A DNA stretch of 64,000 nucleotides from Crotalaria pallida (taxonomy: Eukaryota > Streptophyta > Magnoliopsida > Fabales > Fabaceae): the NCBI GenBank assembly GCA_037953625.1, contig CM075653.1:104077639-104141638 (forward strand), given 5' to 3'. The translations under genes were made by a program, and so were the position numbers. Shown here piece after piece: positions 1 to 10,479 of the stretch (its first letter is position 1; every line of letters starts with the position of its first letter). Under the pieces are notes generated by a model. That model saw only the letters and a list, made by a program, of their open reading frames with translations, was not told the DNA's origin and searched no databases.

Positions 1-243
1 ATTGATTTTTCTGTTTCTGTCATATTTAATCGATTAAGTTCAAGTTTAATCGAGTACTACTCGAGTAAATTGCAGGTTAATCGATTAAGTGCTGTAGAAT
101 TTGCAAAAATCATTTGTTTTGATTGTTTAGATTTGTTTCGTTCGAAAATCTTTCAAGGTAGCTTCAACACCTATTCAACCCCCCCTTCTAGGTGTTTTCC
201 TAGGGTTCCTAAGTCTCTCCAACCACCAATTGCGGTTTCCTCA
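1..243 (-). mobile_element. Partial Copia-type LTR at window edge
   Basis: The sequence stops matching the tandem array exactly at 243/244. On the minus strand it begins TGAGGAAACCGC and, about 60 bases in, carries a run of seven G followed by TTGAATAGGTGTTGAAGC. The Copia-type LTR at 56709-58213 has the same layout (TGTTGG start, then a G-run and TGAATAG). That arrangement is familiar from SIRE/Maximus-like plant Copia LTRs (family knowledge). The far part holds ATCGAT/CTCGAG palindromes at 20-bp spacing. The rest lies outside the window, so neither TSD nor length can be given. No coding sequence is present. Confidence 0.6.
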
Positions 244-3200
244 TTCTAAACCAAGAAAATTGAGAAATTTTGGCTCATTTTACACTTCCAAGTATATGAA
301 TTTCGTGCTTGTGTTAGAAAAGCGAAAGAGGGTTTGAAATTTTATTAAAAACTTATTCTGAATAGGAATTCGCTTTTTGTCGGTTTTGCATAACTTTTTC
401 GTTTTAATTATGAATTGAATGATTCCAAAGCCAAAAATTTTGTAGAAAATTATTTTATCAATCTAGACATTATCTAGATGAAATTTAGAGAACGATTTCG
501 AAATTTGGAAATTTCTTTATTTATTTCCAATTCTTGAGATTTAACTAGTGTTTTTACCAGTTTCAGGTTTTGTCTTGAAAAATAATTAGAAGAATTATGA
601 ATTATTAATTCATATTTTTATTTTCATATACCTACTGTATAAAAGTGATTTAAATTTTATGAGGAGTTATTTTACACATACTTATCATATTTTACTCATT
701 TATCATACATTAAGTATCCTAGAAGTCCCAAAATCCTACCTAAAATGGACTATACTTAGAATAAAATAATCCCCTACTACCTCCACCTATTGGCACGTCT
801 AGCTCTACTCACGAGCTGCCAAGATTACTTTATTGGCATTCTTGGTCAGTCTTGGGCAGCCAAAAAGCCATATTTCAAGGCCAAAAGCATCCAACATAAG
901 TAAAGTACTCTTACACAACTTTTTGACCATGACCTTGTGGGCCCTTTAACTTGCACGCCTATGACCAGCCTTGGGAGGGGTTCTTGATTCAGATTTCATC
1001 CTTTATTAATTACACTAGAGAGCCATATTCATTCATTTACTCATTTCACTTCCAAGAGAACCAAAAAGAGCAAAATTCTTCTTCTCTTTTCTTGCCAAAA
1101 GCGTTAGCATCAATATGGCTTTTAGGTCCAGATTTTTGTTCTTGTTCTACTCATTTTCCTTTCATTCAATCTATCATCCAACCCTTCTAAGTTTACAACC
1201 ATTAAAAGACCAAAAATATTTCCCATTCTCACCATTAAAACCGAATCATTCAAGCAGTTAGAACACAATCTTGTTCCAATTCTTAAAAAGGCCTAAACAC
1301 TTAACCTTCATCATTCAAGGAGCATTTTCATTTTAGGATCTCTCATCTTCATCTAATCTCAAAGAGTTTTCTAAACCAAGAAAATTGAGAAATCTCAACT
1401 CATTGTACACTTCCAAGTATATGAATTTCGTGCTTGTGCTAGAAAAGCAAAAGAGGGTTTGAAATTTTATTAAAAACTTTTTCGTTTTAATTATGAATTG
1501 AAAGTTTCCAAAGCCAAAAATTTTGAAAGAAAATTATTCTATCAATCTACACATTATCTATATGAAATTTGGAGAAGGATTACGAAATTTGGAACTTTCT
1601 TTAGTTATTTCCAATTCTTAAGATTTAACTAGTATTTTTACCATTTTCAGGTTTTGTCTTCTTCAAAAATAATTAGAAGAATTATGAATTATTAATTCAT
1701 ATTTTTATTTTCATATACCTACAGTATAAAAGTGATTTAAATTTTATGAGGAGTTATTTCACACCTACTTATCATATTTTACTCACTTATCATATATTAA
1801 GTATCCTAGAAGTCCCAAAATCCTACCTAAAATGGTCTATAGTTCGAATAAAATAATCCCCTACTACCTCCACCTATTGGCACGCCTAGCTCTACTCATG
1901 AGCTGCCAACATTACTTTATTGGCATGCTTGGTCAATCTTGGGTAGGCAAAAAACCATATTTCAAGGCCAAAAGCATCCAACATAAGTAAAGCACTCTTA
2001 CACAACTTTTTGACCATGACCTTGTGGTCCCTTTATCTTGCACGCCTATGACCAGCCTTGGGAGGGGTTCTTCATTCAGATTTCATCCTTTATTAATTAC
2101 ACTTGAGAGCCACATTCATTCACATACTCATTTTACTTCCAAGAGAACCAAAAAGAGCAAAATTCTTCTTCTCTTTTCTTGCCAAAACCGTGAGCATCAG
2201 TTGGCTTTCAGGTCCAGATTTTTGTTCTTCTTCTATTCATTTTCCTCTCATTCAAACTATAATCCAACCCTTCTAAGATTCCAACCATTAAAAGACCAAA
2301 AATATTTCCCATTCTCACCATTAAAACCGAATCATTCAAGCAGTTAGAACACAATCTTGTTCCAATTCCTAAAAAGGCCTAAACACTTAACCTTCATCAT
2401 TCAAGGAGCATTTTCAATTTAGGATCTCTCATCTTCATCTAATTTCAAAGGATTTTCTAAACCAAGAAAATTGAGAAATTTTGGCTCATTTTACACTTCC
2501 AAGTATATGAATTTCGTGCTTGTGTTAGAAAAGCGAAAGAGGGTTTGAAATTTTATTAAAAACTTATTCTGAATAGGAATTCGCTTTTTGTCGGTTTTGC
2601 ATAACTTTTTCGTTTTAATTATGAATTGAATGATTCCAAAGCCAAAAATTTTGTAGAAAATTATTTTATCAATCTAGACATTATCTAGATGAAATTTAGA
2701 GAACGATTTCGAAATTTGGAAATTTCTTTATTTATTTCCAATTCTTGAGATTTAACTAGTGTTTTTACCAGTTTCAGGTTTTGTCTTGAAAAATAATTAG
2801 AAGAATTATGAATTATTAATTCATATTTTTATTTTCATATACCTACTGTATAAAAGTGATTTAAATTTTATGAGGAGTTATTTTACACATACTTATCATA
2901 TTTTACTCATTTATCATACATTAAGTATCCTAGAAGTCCCAAAATCCTACCTAAAATGGACTATACTTAGAATAAAATAATCCCCTACTACCTCCACCTA
3001 TTGGCACGTCTAGCTTTACTCATGAGCTGCCAAGATTACTTTATTGGCATTCTTGGTCAGTCTTGGGCAACCAAAAAGCCATATTTCAAGGCCAAAAGCA
3101 TCCAACATAAGTAAAGTACTCTTACACAACTTTTTGACCATGACCTTGTGGGCCCTTTAACTTGCACGCCTATGACCAGCCTTGGGAGGGGTTCTTGATT

Positions 3201-4143
3201 CAGATTTCATCCTTTATTAATTACACTAGAGAGCCATATTCATTCATTTACTCATTTCACTTCCAAGAGAACCAAAAAGAGCAAAATTCTTCTTCTCTTT
3301 TCTTGCCAAAAGCGTTAGCATCAATATGGCTTTTAGGTCCAGATTTTTGTTCTTGTTCTACTCATTTTCCTTTCATTCAATCTATCATCCAACCCTTCTA
3401 AGTTTACAACCATTAAAAGACCAAAAATATTTCCCATTCTCACCATTAAAACCGAATCATTCAAGCAGTTAGAACACAATCTTGTTCCAATTCTTAAAAA
3501 GGCCTAAACACTTAACCTTCATCATTCAAGGAGCATTTTCATTTTAGGATCTCTCATCTTCATCTAATCTCAAAGGATTTTCTAAACCAAAAAAATTGAG
3601 AAACCTTAACTCATTTACACTTCCAAGTATATGAATTTCGTGCTTGTGCTAGAAAAGCAAAAGAGGGTTTGAAATTTTATAAAAAACTTTTTCGTTTTAA
3701 TTATGAATTGAAAGTTTCCAAAGCCAAAAATTTTGTAGAAAATTATTCTATCAATCTAGACATTATCTATATGAAATTTGGAGAAGGATTTCGAAATTTG
3801 GAACTTTCTTTATTTATTTCCAATTCTTAAGATTTAACTAGTATTTTTACCATTTTCAGGTTTTGTCTTCTTCAAAAATAATTAGAAGAATTATGAATTA
3901 TTAATTCATATTTTTATTTTCATATACCTACTGTATAAAAGTGATTTAAATTTTATGAGGAGTTATTTCACACTTACTTATCATATTTTACTCATTTATC
4001 ATACATTAAGTATCCTACAAGTCCCAAAATCCTACCTAAAATGGTCTATACTTAGAATAAAATAATCCCCTACTAACTCCACCTATTGGCACTCCTAGCT
4101 CTACTCATGAGCTGCAAAGATTACATTATTGGCATGCTTGGTC
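244..4143. repeat. 1.1-kb tandem repeat array, block 1 (3.5 units)
   Basis: Using the recurring word ctaaaccaag as a ruler, units start at 246, 1371, 2457 and 3582, giving lengths of 1125, 1086 and 1125 bp. Units 1 and 3 share a ~39-bp segment (around 355-395 and 2566-2606) that unit 2 lacks, and they are almost identical over their whole length. The block is therefore a 2211-bp dimer repeated. Unit 4 breaks at 4143 where element G is inserted. The unit is AT-rich and non-coding; the small open frames in it are not conserved as proteins between units. The part with pyrimidine-rich words and 'ccaagagaacc' resembles a transcribed LTR leader, so the array may derive from an LTR (inference). Confidence 0.93.
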
Positions 4144-4715
4144 TGTGACATCCGTCAAAATCCTCGTATTATTTTAAGCAATAAAGAGATTTATTTTTGA
4201 GAAAGTGTTTTTGAAAGAGTATTTCTTTGAATGAATTTCTTATTTCACGATTTGAAAGTGGTGAATGATTTTTAAAGGAATGGTTTTCATGGAATGATAG
4301 CAGGAGTTTTAAAAAATTGAGTTTTGAGAAACGATTATGTATCTAATGTTTTTATGCTTTAAAGAAATTGTGATTTTTATACATGAGTAATTTTATGAGA
4401 AAAATTTATTTCCTATGTGTGTATGTGTATGTATGTACGGTTTAGCCATGTATGTGCATTCTTAGGATTTTATTTTTTTAGGACAAGGAGCTTATGGGAT
4501 AAATTAGAACCATATAGAAAATAGATTAGTAAAAGAGTGTGAATTAAGGAGAAAAGCCAACCAATAGGAATTAGGATGAGTGCCTTAATTTACTCTTTTT
4601 TGTCTAGGTTGATAAGACCTAAACCATGCAACAAATTGAAGTACCAAAATTGTCCCTCCTAAACCTATGAGAACCGAATTACTCCAAGGGCAAAAGAGTA
4701 AGCTCACAGTTTGTC

Positions 4716-4722
4716 TATATAA
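4716..4722 (+). promoter_or_regulatory. TATA box of element G
   Basis: TATATAA lies ~570 bp from the element start. It is followed by a pyrimidine-rich leader and then an (AG)n tract at ~4811-4836, as expected for a plant Pol II promoter and 5' leader. The leader is interrupted by element H at 4866 and resumes at 15942. Confidence 0.6.
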
Positions 4723-4865
4723 GGCTTGACCCTTAGTTCATTTTCACACCATTCACTTTCATTTCCCTTCATTTCTAAACACATTCACTCTAAGAGCAAA
4801 CCAAACTCTTAGAGAGAGAGAGAGAGAAAGAGAGTGGCTGAGAGTGAGAGAGAAGGAAGAAGAAG

Positions 4866-5687
4866 TGATACGCCTAAGAAATGAAACCAATGATTCCAAA
4901 TAGTCTTCCAGGGGTTTTTCTTTCTGATCGTCCTAGGCATCTTCTTAAAGGTCTTCATGGACACCATTTTTGTCACATGGCCGTGAGGAACAACATTATG
5001 TAACACACTTTTATTGAAATTAAAACAACAAACTACGATTATGAGGATACTCTCATAATCCTAATATTCCATATTGATAATAACAAGAGATATAACTCAC
5101 TCATGCTAATATCAATTACCAAATCAAGAGATACAACACACTCTTGTTCATGGCATTGGAGACCAAATGGATATTAAGATAGTGAGTCCTTTCTCACAAC
5201 CAATCCTAATTCACACTTAAACATAAAAACATAAACCTAGAAATTAAAGGAAAAGGTGGAAGAGACAGAAATGGTCTAAAGAAGTGAAGAGGAGCCACAA
5301 TCTCAGAATGAGATTGATAATCCTCAAGGCCACCACAAAGGCATCGCACCTCTGCTTAGGCCATGGTCCAATCACTGGACCATAGGGGCAGAGCCCCAAG
5401 AACTCCAATCACAAGAGACTTTCAAAACAATAGAGTTTTCTTATTTCTTTCAAGTGTGTCTACAAATGAGATGGATGGCTCTATATATAGATGAGGAGGG
5501 CGTGAGCTATGGCAGCCCACATAAGCATGTTTTCCCTCTTCATAACTTCCTAATCATGAGCCATAAGTTTCCTCTTAATTACAAACTATAACCCCCCATT
5601 CAATACATTTTGTAACCCCCCATTATGACATAGTTATTACATTAAATCCATACTAATGATGGTGGTTACAAAGCTGTATACACTTAA
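4866..5687 (-). repeat. Element H left LTR (3' LTR), first part
   Basis: Nearly identical to 14786-15607. It is interrupted after 5687 by element A and continues at 14368-14696. A symmetric TATA-like word, CTATATATAG, sits at 5481-5490; the right LTR has the same word at 15401-15410. In the element's own (minus) orientation this would be the core promoter. Confidence 0.9.
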
Positions 5688-6310
5688 TGTGGTGGACTCG
5701 GCCTGGCCGAGGTCCTTAAACCGCTTTGCCGAAGTCCTGAGGACCCTTCAGGAAGCCTTCTGAGCGCTTGGCCGAGATCAATGCTCAACGGCCGAACAGA
5801 TGCCAGGTACAGGCTGACCTCGTGTTCCCACTCAGTTCCGACACCCAGGTCCGACACCTCCCCAAGTCCGACATCTAGGACATGAGGACAGCTCATTACC
5901 TTATCCACAAGGACAGCTCATTACCTTATCCACAAGGACAACTCATTACCTTATCCACAAGGACAGCTCATTACCTTATCCACAAGGACAGCTCATTACC
6001 TTACCCACAAGGACAGCTCATCCAACCTTATCCGCTCTTAGCTCAGTACAGGCTGGCCCTACTTGGGCCTAAAGCAAGCCCATTAGGGCAACCAGCTCCC
6101 CCTATAAGTATCTCAGTACTACATGGGGCTCAGGTACGTCCTCTAACCCTAATTGCCACCCTCACACACCAGTGATTAGGGTTGCTTCTTGGCTCTTTCC
6201 CTTAGCCATCTGAGGACTTCCCCCAAACATCACATATCAACCCTAGACAGAGGCTCCTTCGAAGGTCATCTCCTGCACCCTCGGAGGTCCTCGCCGTCTA
6301 GGACATCACA
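5688..6310 (+). repeat. Element A 5' LTR (623 bp)
   Basis: Matches the 3' LTR at 13789-14362 with only a few substitutions. The TATA box is TATAAG at 6103-6108. The 49-bp length difference comes from a 25-bp tandem repeat at about 5885-6025, which has two more copies here than in the 3' LTR, offset by one extra C downstream in the 3' LTR. Open frames crossing the repeat are by-products of its composition. Confidence 0.95.
5885..6025 (+). repeat. 25-bp tandem repeat inside A 5' LTR
   Basis: About five copies of a 25-bp unit built on ggacagctcattacc/ttatccacaa. The 3' LTR of the same element has about three copies (around 13985-14070). Element B carries 2-3 diverged copies at the same LTR position, and C and E-type LTRs carry related words. 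Confidence 0.9.
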
Positions 6311-6329
6311 TTGGCGCCGTCTGTGGGGA
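6311..6329 (+). promoter_or_regulatory. Primer-binding site of element A
   Basis: TTGGCGCCGTCTGTGGGGA follows the 5' LTR directly. The same sequence with one or two changes follows the 5' LTRs of B (46617), C (33048) and E (39703, minus strand). It partly matches the 3' end of plant tRNA-Asp, which Athila/Tat elements commonly use as primer; the middle mismatches leave the exact tRNA open. Confidence 0.8.
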
Positions 6330-6364
6330 GAGATAAATTTCAACCCCACTCAGAAGATTTCACC

Positions 6365-7261
6365 ATGTCTGAAGAAGAGCAGCCGGTCCAGAGAAGGAGG
6401 AGGGGGCGTCCAAGAAGGGTGCCGTCGACTGAGGACCTGAATCTCCACCTGGAAGCCAACAGGGCAGCGAGGTCCTCACCACCACCCCCTCTACTGCCTC
6501 CTCCCCCATCACCACCTCCTCCACCAGAGTTCACTCATACCCATAGTGGACCCTACACCATCCACACTGAAGACACCGCAAACCCAACCCAGTTTCCTGG
6601 TGGAGGTCGGCGCGTGCAGTTACGCTCTGAGCTCGGAGAAACCAACACTGAACAGCACCGCCACCGTGGCGAGCGTGCTCACTCAGTCAGTACAACACAC
6701 CGTTCAAACTCACGACAGTCTACGCTCTCACGGGATGCTGAACTCTTGTCTCTGATGAGACAGCAAATGAGAATCGTAGAGCAACAAGGTAAGGCTATTG
6801 CAGATCTCCAACAAGTTGCTATGCAAAGATTAGCTGAACGAGCTTCTGTCCAAGCTCCGGCCCCGAACGAGTTCCCTCCACCACCCCCTCCCCCATCTCT
6901 TCCACCACAACACCCGTTAACTCCACAAACCTTTGTAACACCACACACGACTGTCACACAACTTACACCAACTCCCGACCAGCAACAACCTGAGCTGGAC
7001 GATTCCCATCCTGGACATCCTTTCACCCCTGCCGTCATGGCCTATGAACCACCGCCTGGGTACCTAGGGCCCAGTAACATTCCCAGATATAATGGCCTTA
7101 CCGACCCTCAGGAACATGTCCTTTCCTATGAAGGAGCCGTGAACTTTCACGGAGGAGGAGATCGGCTGAAATGCCGAGCTTTCTCTATGACCCTCCAGGC
7201 CCCAGTCCTTCGGTGGTATTCAACGCTTCCTAAAAACTCTGTCAACAACTGGCAGAAATGA
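6365..7261 (+). CDS. gag: Element A gag, N-terminal segment
   Basis: The first ATG after the primer-binding site (6365) opens a frame of 298 residues. An in-frame TTG at 6311 lies inside the primer-binding site and is not a believable start. The N-terminus has an Arg-rich stretch and long polyproline runs. A coiled-coil-like region with Gln and Arg (roughly residues 125-170) and a second polyproline run follow. The last ~70 residues (YLGPSNIPRYNG..., FSMTL...LRWYSTLP) are the start of the retrotransposon gag capsid domain. The frame ends at NNWQK-stop (7261), exactly where the downstream frame takes over, so gag is broken by a one-base frameshift near 7255-7260. Gag would form the cytoplasmic virus-like particle. 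Confidence 0.88.
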   Translation: MSEEEQPVQRRRRGRPRRVPSTEDLNLHLEANRAARSSPPPPLLPPPPSPPPPPEFTHTHSGPYTIHTEDTANPTQFPGGGRRVQLRSELGETNTEQHRHRGERAHSVSTTHRSNSRQSTLSRDAELLSLMRQQMRIVEQQGKAIADLQQVAMQRLAERASVQAPAPNEFPPPPPPPSLPPQHPLTPQTFVTPHTTVTQLTPTPDQQQPELDDSHPGHPFTPAVMAYEPPPGYLGPSNIPRYNGLTDPQEHVLSYEGAVNFHGGGDRLKCRAFSMTLQAPVLRWYSTLPKNSVNNWQK

Positions 7262-8097
7262 AGCGCGTCTTCCTCAACAGATACACTGCCAGCTGTGTGC
7301 AACCCAGGTCGGACCACACGCTAGCGACAGTGACCCAGAAGCCAGATGAATCCTTACGTGCGTACTTGCGCAGGTTTCACAGCGAGTCCAGTTTGGTCCC
7401 AAATCTGTCTCCCGAGGTGGCCGTCCTCCTTTTGACCCAGGGATTGGCCGAAGGAGGCTTCAAAGATTCACTTATTGGAAAGCCACCAAGGGACATGGCC
7501 GAACTGAGACAGAGATCAAACAAGTATATAAACCTTGAAGAATTCAGCAAGGGACAGTCGAGCAGACTGGAAAATGCTCAGGCCACCTCGCAGAATGCCC
7601 TCCCCCGAGGCCGTCCTCGGGGTAACAGGGATGAAAGAGGAGGAAGAGCAGATCAGGGAGACCGAGGCCGCTCCCAACAAGAGGACCGCCGACGTCCATA
7701 CATCACCAAATATGACTCTTACACCCCCCCTCACGGTCCCGAGGTCTCAAGTCTGGAGGGAGACCATGCAGACCGAACTGAGGAGTGTACCCCGCCCCCC
7801 TTCCTCAGGAATCAAAACTACGTGAGAGACAAGTCCAAATACTGCAATTTTCATGACTGGTACGGCCACCATACCGACCAATGCACATGGCTTCGAGATG
7901 TCATTGAGGATATGGTAAGAAGAGGCAAGCTACATCAGTATGTACGAGAGGCAGTGGAAAGACGAGGTCGGAGAAGATCTCGCAGCCCGGACAATGATAA
8001 AGTAAAAGCTAAGGCCGACCCGTCCCCAGAGAAGAAGGAAGAGGAGCCACCACGGGTAAACATGGTCGTGGTTCAAGACCTCGATAAGTCGCAATAA
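7258..8097 (+). CDS. gag: Element A gag, C-terminal segment (frameshifted)
   Basis: 279 residues continuing the capsid domain in another frame (MKRVFLNRYTAS onward, with LTQGL...FKDSL). Then comes a basic, Arg/Gly-rich linker and the Tat-type terminal motif with cysteines and histidines (KYCNFHDWYGHHTDQC, around residue 197), followed by a basic tail. The motif stands where a zinc knuckle sits in other Gag proteins. The frame ends with TAA at 8095-8097. In element B the matching codon just before FRVETISGG is a lysine codon, so this stop may be a mutation or a gag-pol boundary; the sequence does not decide. Confidence 0.85.
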   Translation: MKRVFLNRYTASCVQPRSDHTLATVTQKPDESLRAYLRRFHSESSLVPNLSPEVAVLLLTQGLAEGGFKDSLIGKPPRDMAELRQRSNKYINLEEFSKGQSSRLENAQATSQNALPRGRPRGNRDERGGRADQGDRGRSQQEDRRRPYITKYDSYTPPHGPEVSSLEGDHADRTEECTPPPFLRNQNYVRDKSKYCNFHDWYGHHTDQCTWLRDVIEDMVRRGKLHQYVREAVERRGRRRSRSPDNDKVKAKADPSPEKKEEEPPRVNMVVVQDLDKSQ

Positions 8098-8793
8098 AAC
8101 TTCCGAGTAGAAACCATCTCGGGAGGGTTCGCTGGCGGCGGTGAGATGAGGGCGGGAAGAAAAAGGTGCATCAACCAGGTTTTGGCAGTTCATCACAAAC
8201 CTGTCCCCAAAAAGCCTTCTCGGAATATTCCTATCATCTTTTCCGACCAGGATATGGAAAACGTCATCCCAGATCACAATGATCCTATGGTGATAACGGC
8301 GTTGATCGGCAATTTTGAGGTCGCCCGAGTCTTCGTTGACCAAGGGAGTTCGGCCGACATCCTCTTTCTGCATACCTTCCAGGCTTTGAAGTTGAGGTCC
8401 GCCGACCTCGTAGGATTCGAAGGAAATCTCATCAGCTTCACAGGTGAGGCAATCCGCCCCCTGGGAGCTATTCATCTCCCGGTGACCCTAGGCAACCAGC
8501 CTTCGGCCCGAACGGAGATCATCAAATTTTTGGTTGTTGACTCCGATTCCCCGTACAATGTAATATTGGGACGAACTTGCCTACAAGCTTTTGGGGCAGT
8601 AGTCTCAACAGTGCACTTGGCAATGAAGTTTGTCGGATCTGATGATAAAGTGGTTTCGGTAAAAGCTGACCAAGTGAAGGCCCGGCTTTGCTACAATGCG
8701 AGCCTACGGGAAGGAAAAAAGAAGCAAAAAGAGTTCACTGATCCGACGCTGTCCAAGGGAAGAGTCTTATTGGCCGAACTCCAGTCTGAATGA
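8098..8793 (+). CDS. Element A aspartic protease domain
   Basis: An open frame directly after the gag stop, with its first ATG at 8146. It contains ARVFVDQGSSADILF, the retropepsin active-site loop in the Tat form (D-x-G-S-S), and later NVILGRTCLQAF, the second conserved strand (I-L-G-R). The protein is very close to the protease of element B at 46900-47558. Protease would cut the Gag-Pol polyprotein. The stop at 8793 follows LAELQSE, where B continues into pol, so this is the last well-kept protein of the sense strand. Confidence 0.88.
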   Translation, partial: NFRVETISGGFAGGGEMRAGRKRCINQVLAVHHKPVPKKPSRNIPIIFSDQDMENVIPDHNDPMVITALIGNFEVARVFVDQGSSADILFLHTFQALKLRSADLVGFEGNLISFTGEAIRPLGAIHLPVTLGNQPSARTEIIKFLVVDSDSPYNVILGRTCLQAFGAVVSTVHLAMKFVGSDDKVVSVKADQVKARLCYNASLREGKKKQKEFTDPTLSKGRVLLAELQSE

Positions 8794-9330
8794 AGCACCT
8801 ATGTGTCCTCTCTTCGTGAAGAACGGGTGGTAATTCCCCCCTTCACCTCTCCCCTGAGCAAAGATGCTATCGTGAATGATAAACCCCTCCGAAAAATCCA
8901 AGATGCAGTCAAAGGAGATCTTCTCTCTCTTTCAATCCTCTCCTACTCCTTGCACGGGGAGAATTTGCTCTTTCATCTAGTTCTCACTAACCCCGCCCTC
9001 CGCTCGGTATATCTCCGAATTGAGGGCCGAGGTGAATTTCTTGCCCATGTCTTCAGCCGAGCTTTCCAGACCCCCAAGCTCGGGTACTTCAAGGTGGAAA
9101 TGTCCTCACTTTTCAACATTACCAACAGTCTCGGCAGCCTTTCCTATCGGCCCACCTCGGAGGACCATAACAAGGAAATCCGACAAGACGCTCCTGGTCC
9201 GAAGAGGATAGCGATGAAAGAGCCAGCCGACCGCGAAAAGAAAGCAAAGCAACCCGGGTCTTCTGAATCTGATCACCTCACGCCCCGAGGATCGGACATT
9301 GGCCCTAACGGCCAGAAAAGCGGGAACTGA
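8794..9330 (+). pseudogene. Element A pol remnant (first RNase H, truncated)
   Basis: An open frame from about 8803. The part around GENLLFHLV, ALRSVYL, RGEFLAHVFSRAFQ and LGYFKVE aligns with GENLFIYLS, ALSSVLV, RSEFPVYFISRALQ and IRYSKIE of the Ty3-type RNase H in element B (48740-48900). Everything B has before that (all RT motifs) is absent, and the frame then runs into unrelated residues. Shortly after (9400-9460) the sequence matches the end of B's integrase and its stop region. So one or more deletions removed RT, most of RNase H, the second RNase H and integrase. Confidence 0.8.
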
Positions 9331-9419
9331 GCCCGAGATCGATAACCCCCAACAGAGGCGTCCTAGGAACATACTCTGGGTAATTACCGAACTCAAGGAT
9401 TCCCAAAAACTTCAAAACA

Positions 9420-10479
9420 CTGAGAACCTGTTCAAATAGGTTTACCTCAGACATCTCAGCAGTCACCAGCACCTGAGGATTTCAATTTTAACTTCCTTTT
9501 ATTTTCAATTCCCTTCCTGCTAATTATCGTTCATGTCTTTAATTTTCATTTTGAGATATTCACCTTCCAAAAGAAAAAGCAATGTACTCATAATTTTATT
9601 CAATGAAAAGTACAAACTTGCTCATACTCAAGTGCCACAGTTTTATATACGTACGTACTAGCTTCTCATTTAGCACTAGCCACCTAAATGTTGCATGGCG
9701 CTATGCACAGCCAACGTCTCCCAGATAAGATAGACTCATATGCACAGTGTACAAGGGACACCCGATAGAGAACAGACTGATGTGAAATGTTTATACATAG
9801 CTTCACTCAGCACTCTCTTTTACATCAGGGCCGAGGACACCCACTTCGGCTAAAGTGGGTAGATCCGAGTTCCCTACCGTATGCACTTATATACAGTACC
9901 TTCATTCAGAGGAAAACTTATAAGATTACTGCACTTACTGAGTCTTCTGATTTATTAATATTTCAAACACCAATGATTGGGTACAAGTTTTCCTAAGGTC
10001 CGATCAGGCCGAAATACAACAAGCCGGCAAAAGACTTGTATTCTCAAAAGTAGCTTTGTTTATAAAAAAGACCTCGGATGCAATATATATGCGACAAGTT
10101 AAAACAAGAACTTGCATAAAAAGTTTCAGCATGCAACAAGTTCCAAACACTTGCATCTTTCCCTAAAAATCCCCCTAGTGGTCACCTAATCAATCGAAGA
10201 CCGAACCCGAGGTCGAACGAATAAACATGCAATAGGTTTATTATGATAAACTCGCATTCACGCAGCGAGTTCCCAAAAAGGCGGGCATGATTCCGACCTC
10301 GGACATCAGATGTATGCAACAAGTTAATGTATAAACTTGCATAAATACGACGGCACGCAACATGCTAAAACTGTTTGCTTTAAAATTAAACGAGCTACAA
10401 TAAGTTAAATAGATGTCAACATTGTCAGATATGTTATAAAAGGACAAAAACAAAGTATAAGCTGCCCAGCATAAGGGAC
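9420..10479. other. Spacer between pol end and antisense ORF; conserved block at 9560-9940
   Basis: Non-coding. The stretch 9560-9940 (with TATATACGTACGTACTAG, CACCTAAATGTTGCA and CAAGGGACACCCG words) is strongly conserved in B at 50990-51330 and, more weakly, in C at 35930-36190. It lies where the convergent sense pol and antisense ORF transcripts would both end, so it may hold 3'-end signals for both (inference). The rest (10000-10479) is repeat-like, with several copies of 'caacaagtt' words. Confidence 0.6.

Noticed and set aside
951..3401. Small ORFs (79 and 107 codons) in the tandem array, recurring in other units
   Set aside because: Identical copies only reflect identical DNA; other units have shifted or broken frames. 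No conservation at the protein level.
5684..6175. ORFs within the LTRs of A (both strands)
   Set aside because: They cross the LTR boundary or the 25-bp repeat and change with repeat number; LTR composition explains them.
6311..6364. In-frame TTG start for gag at 6311 (and 46617 in B)
   Set aside because: It lies in the primer-binding site; the first ATG (6365, 46671) is the reasonable start in a eukaryote.
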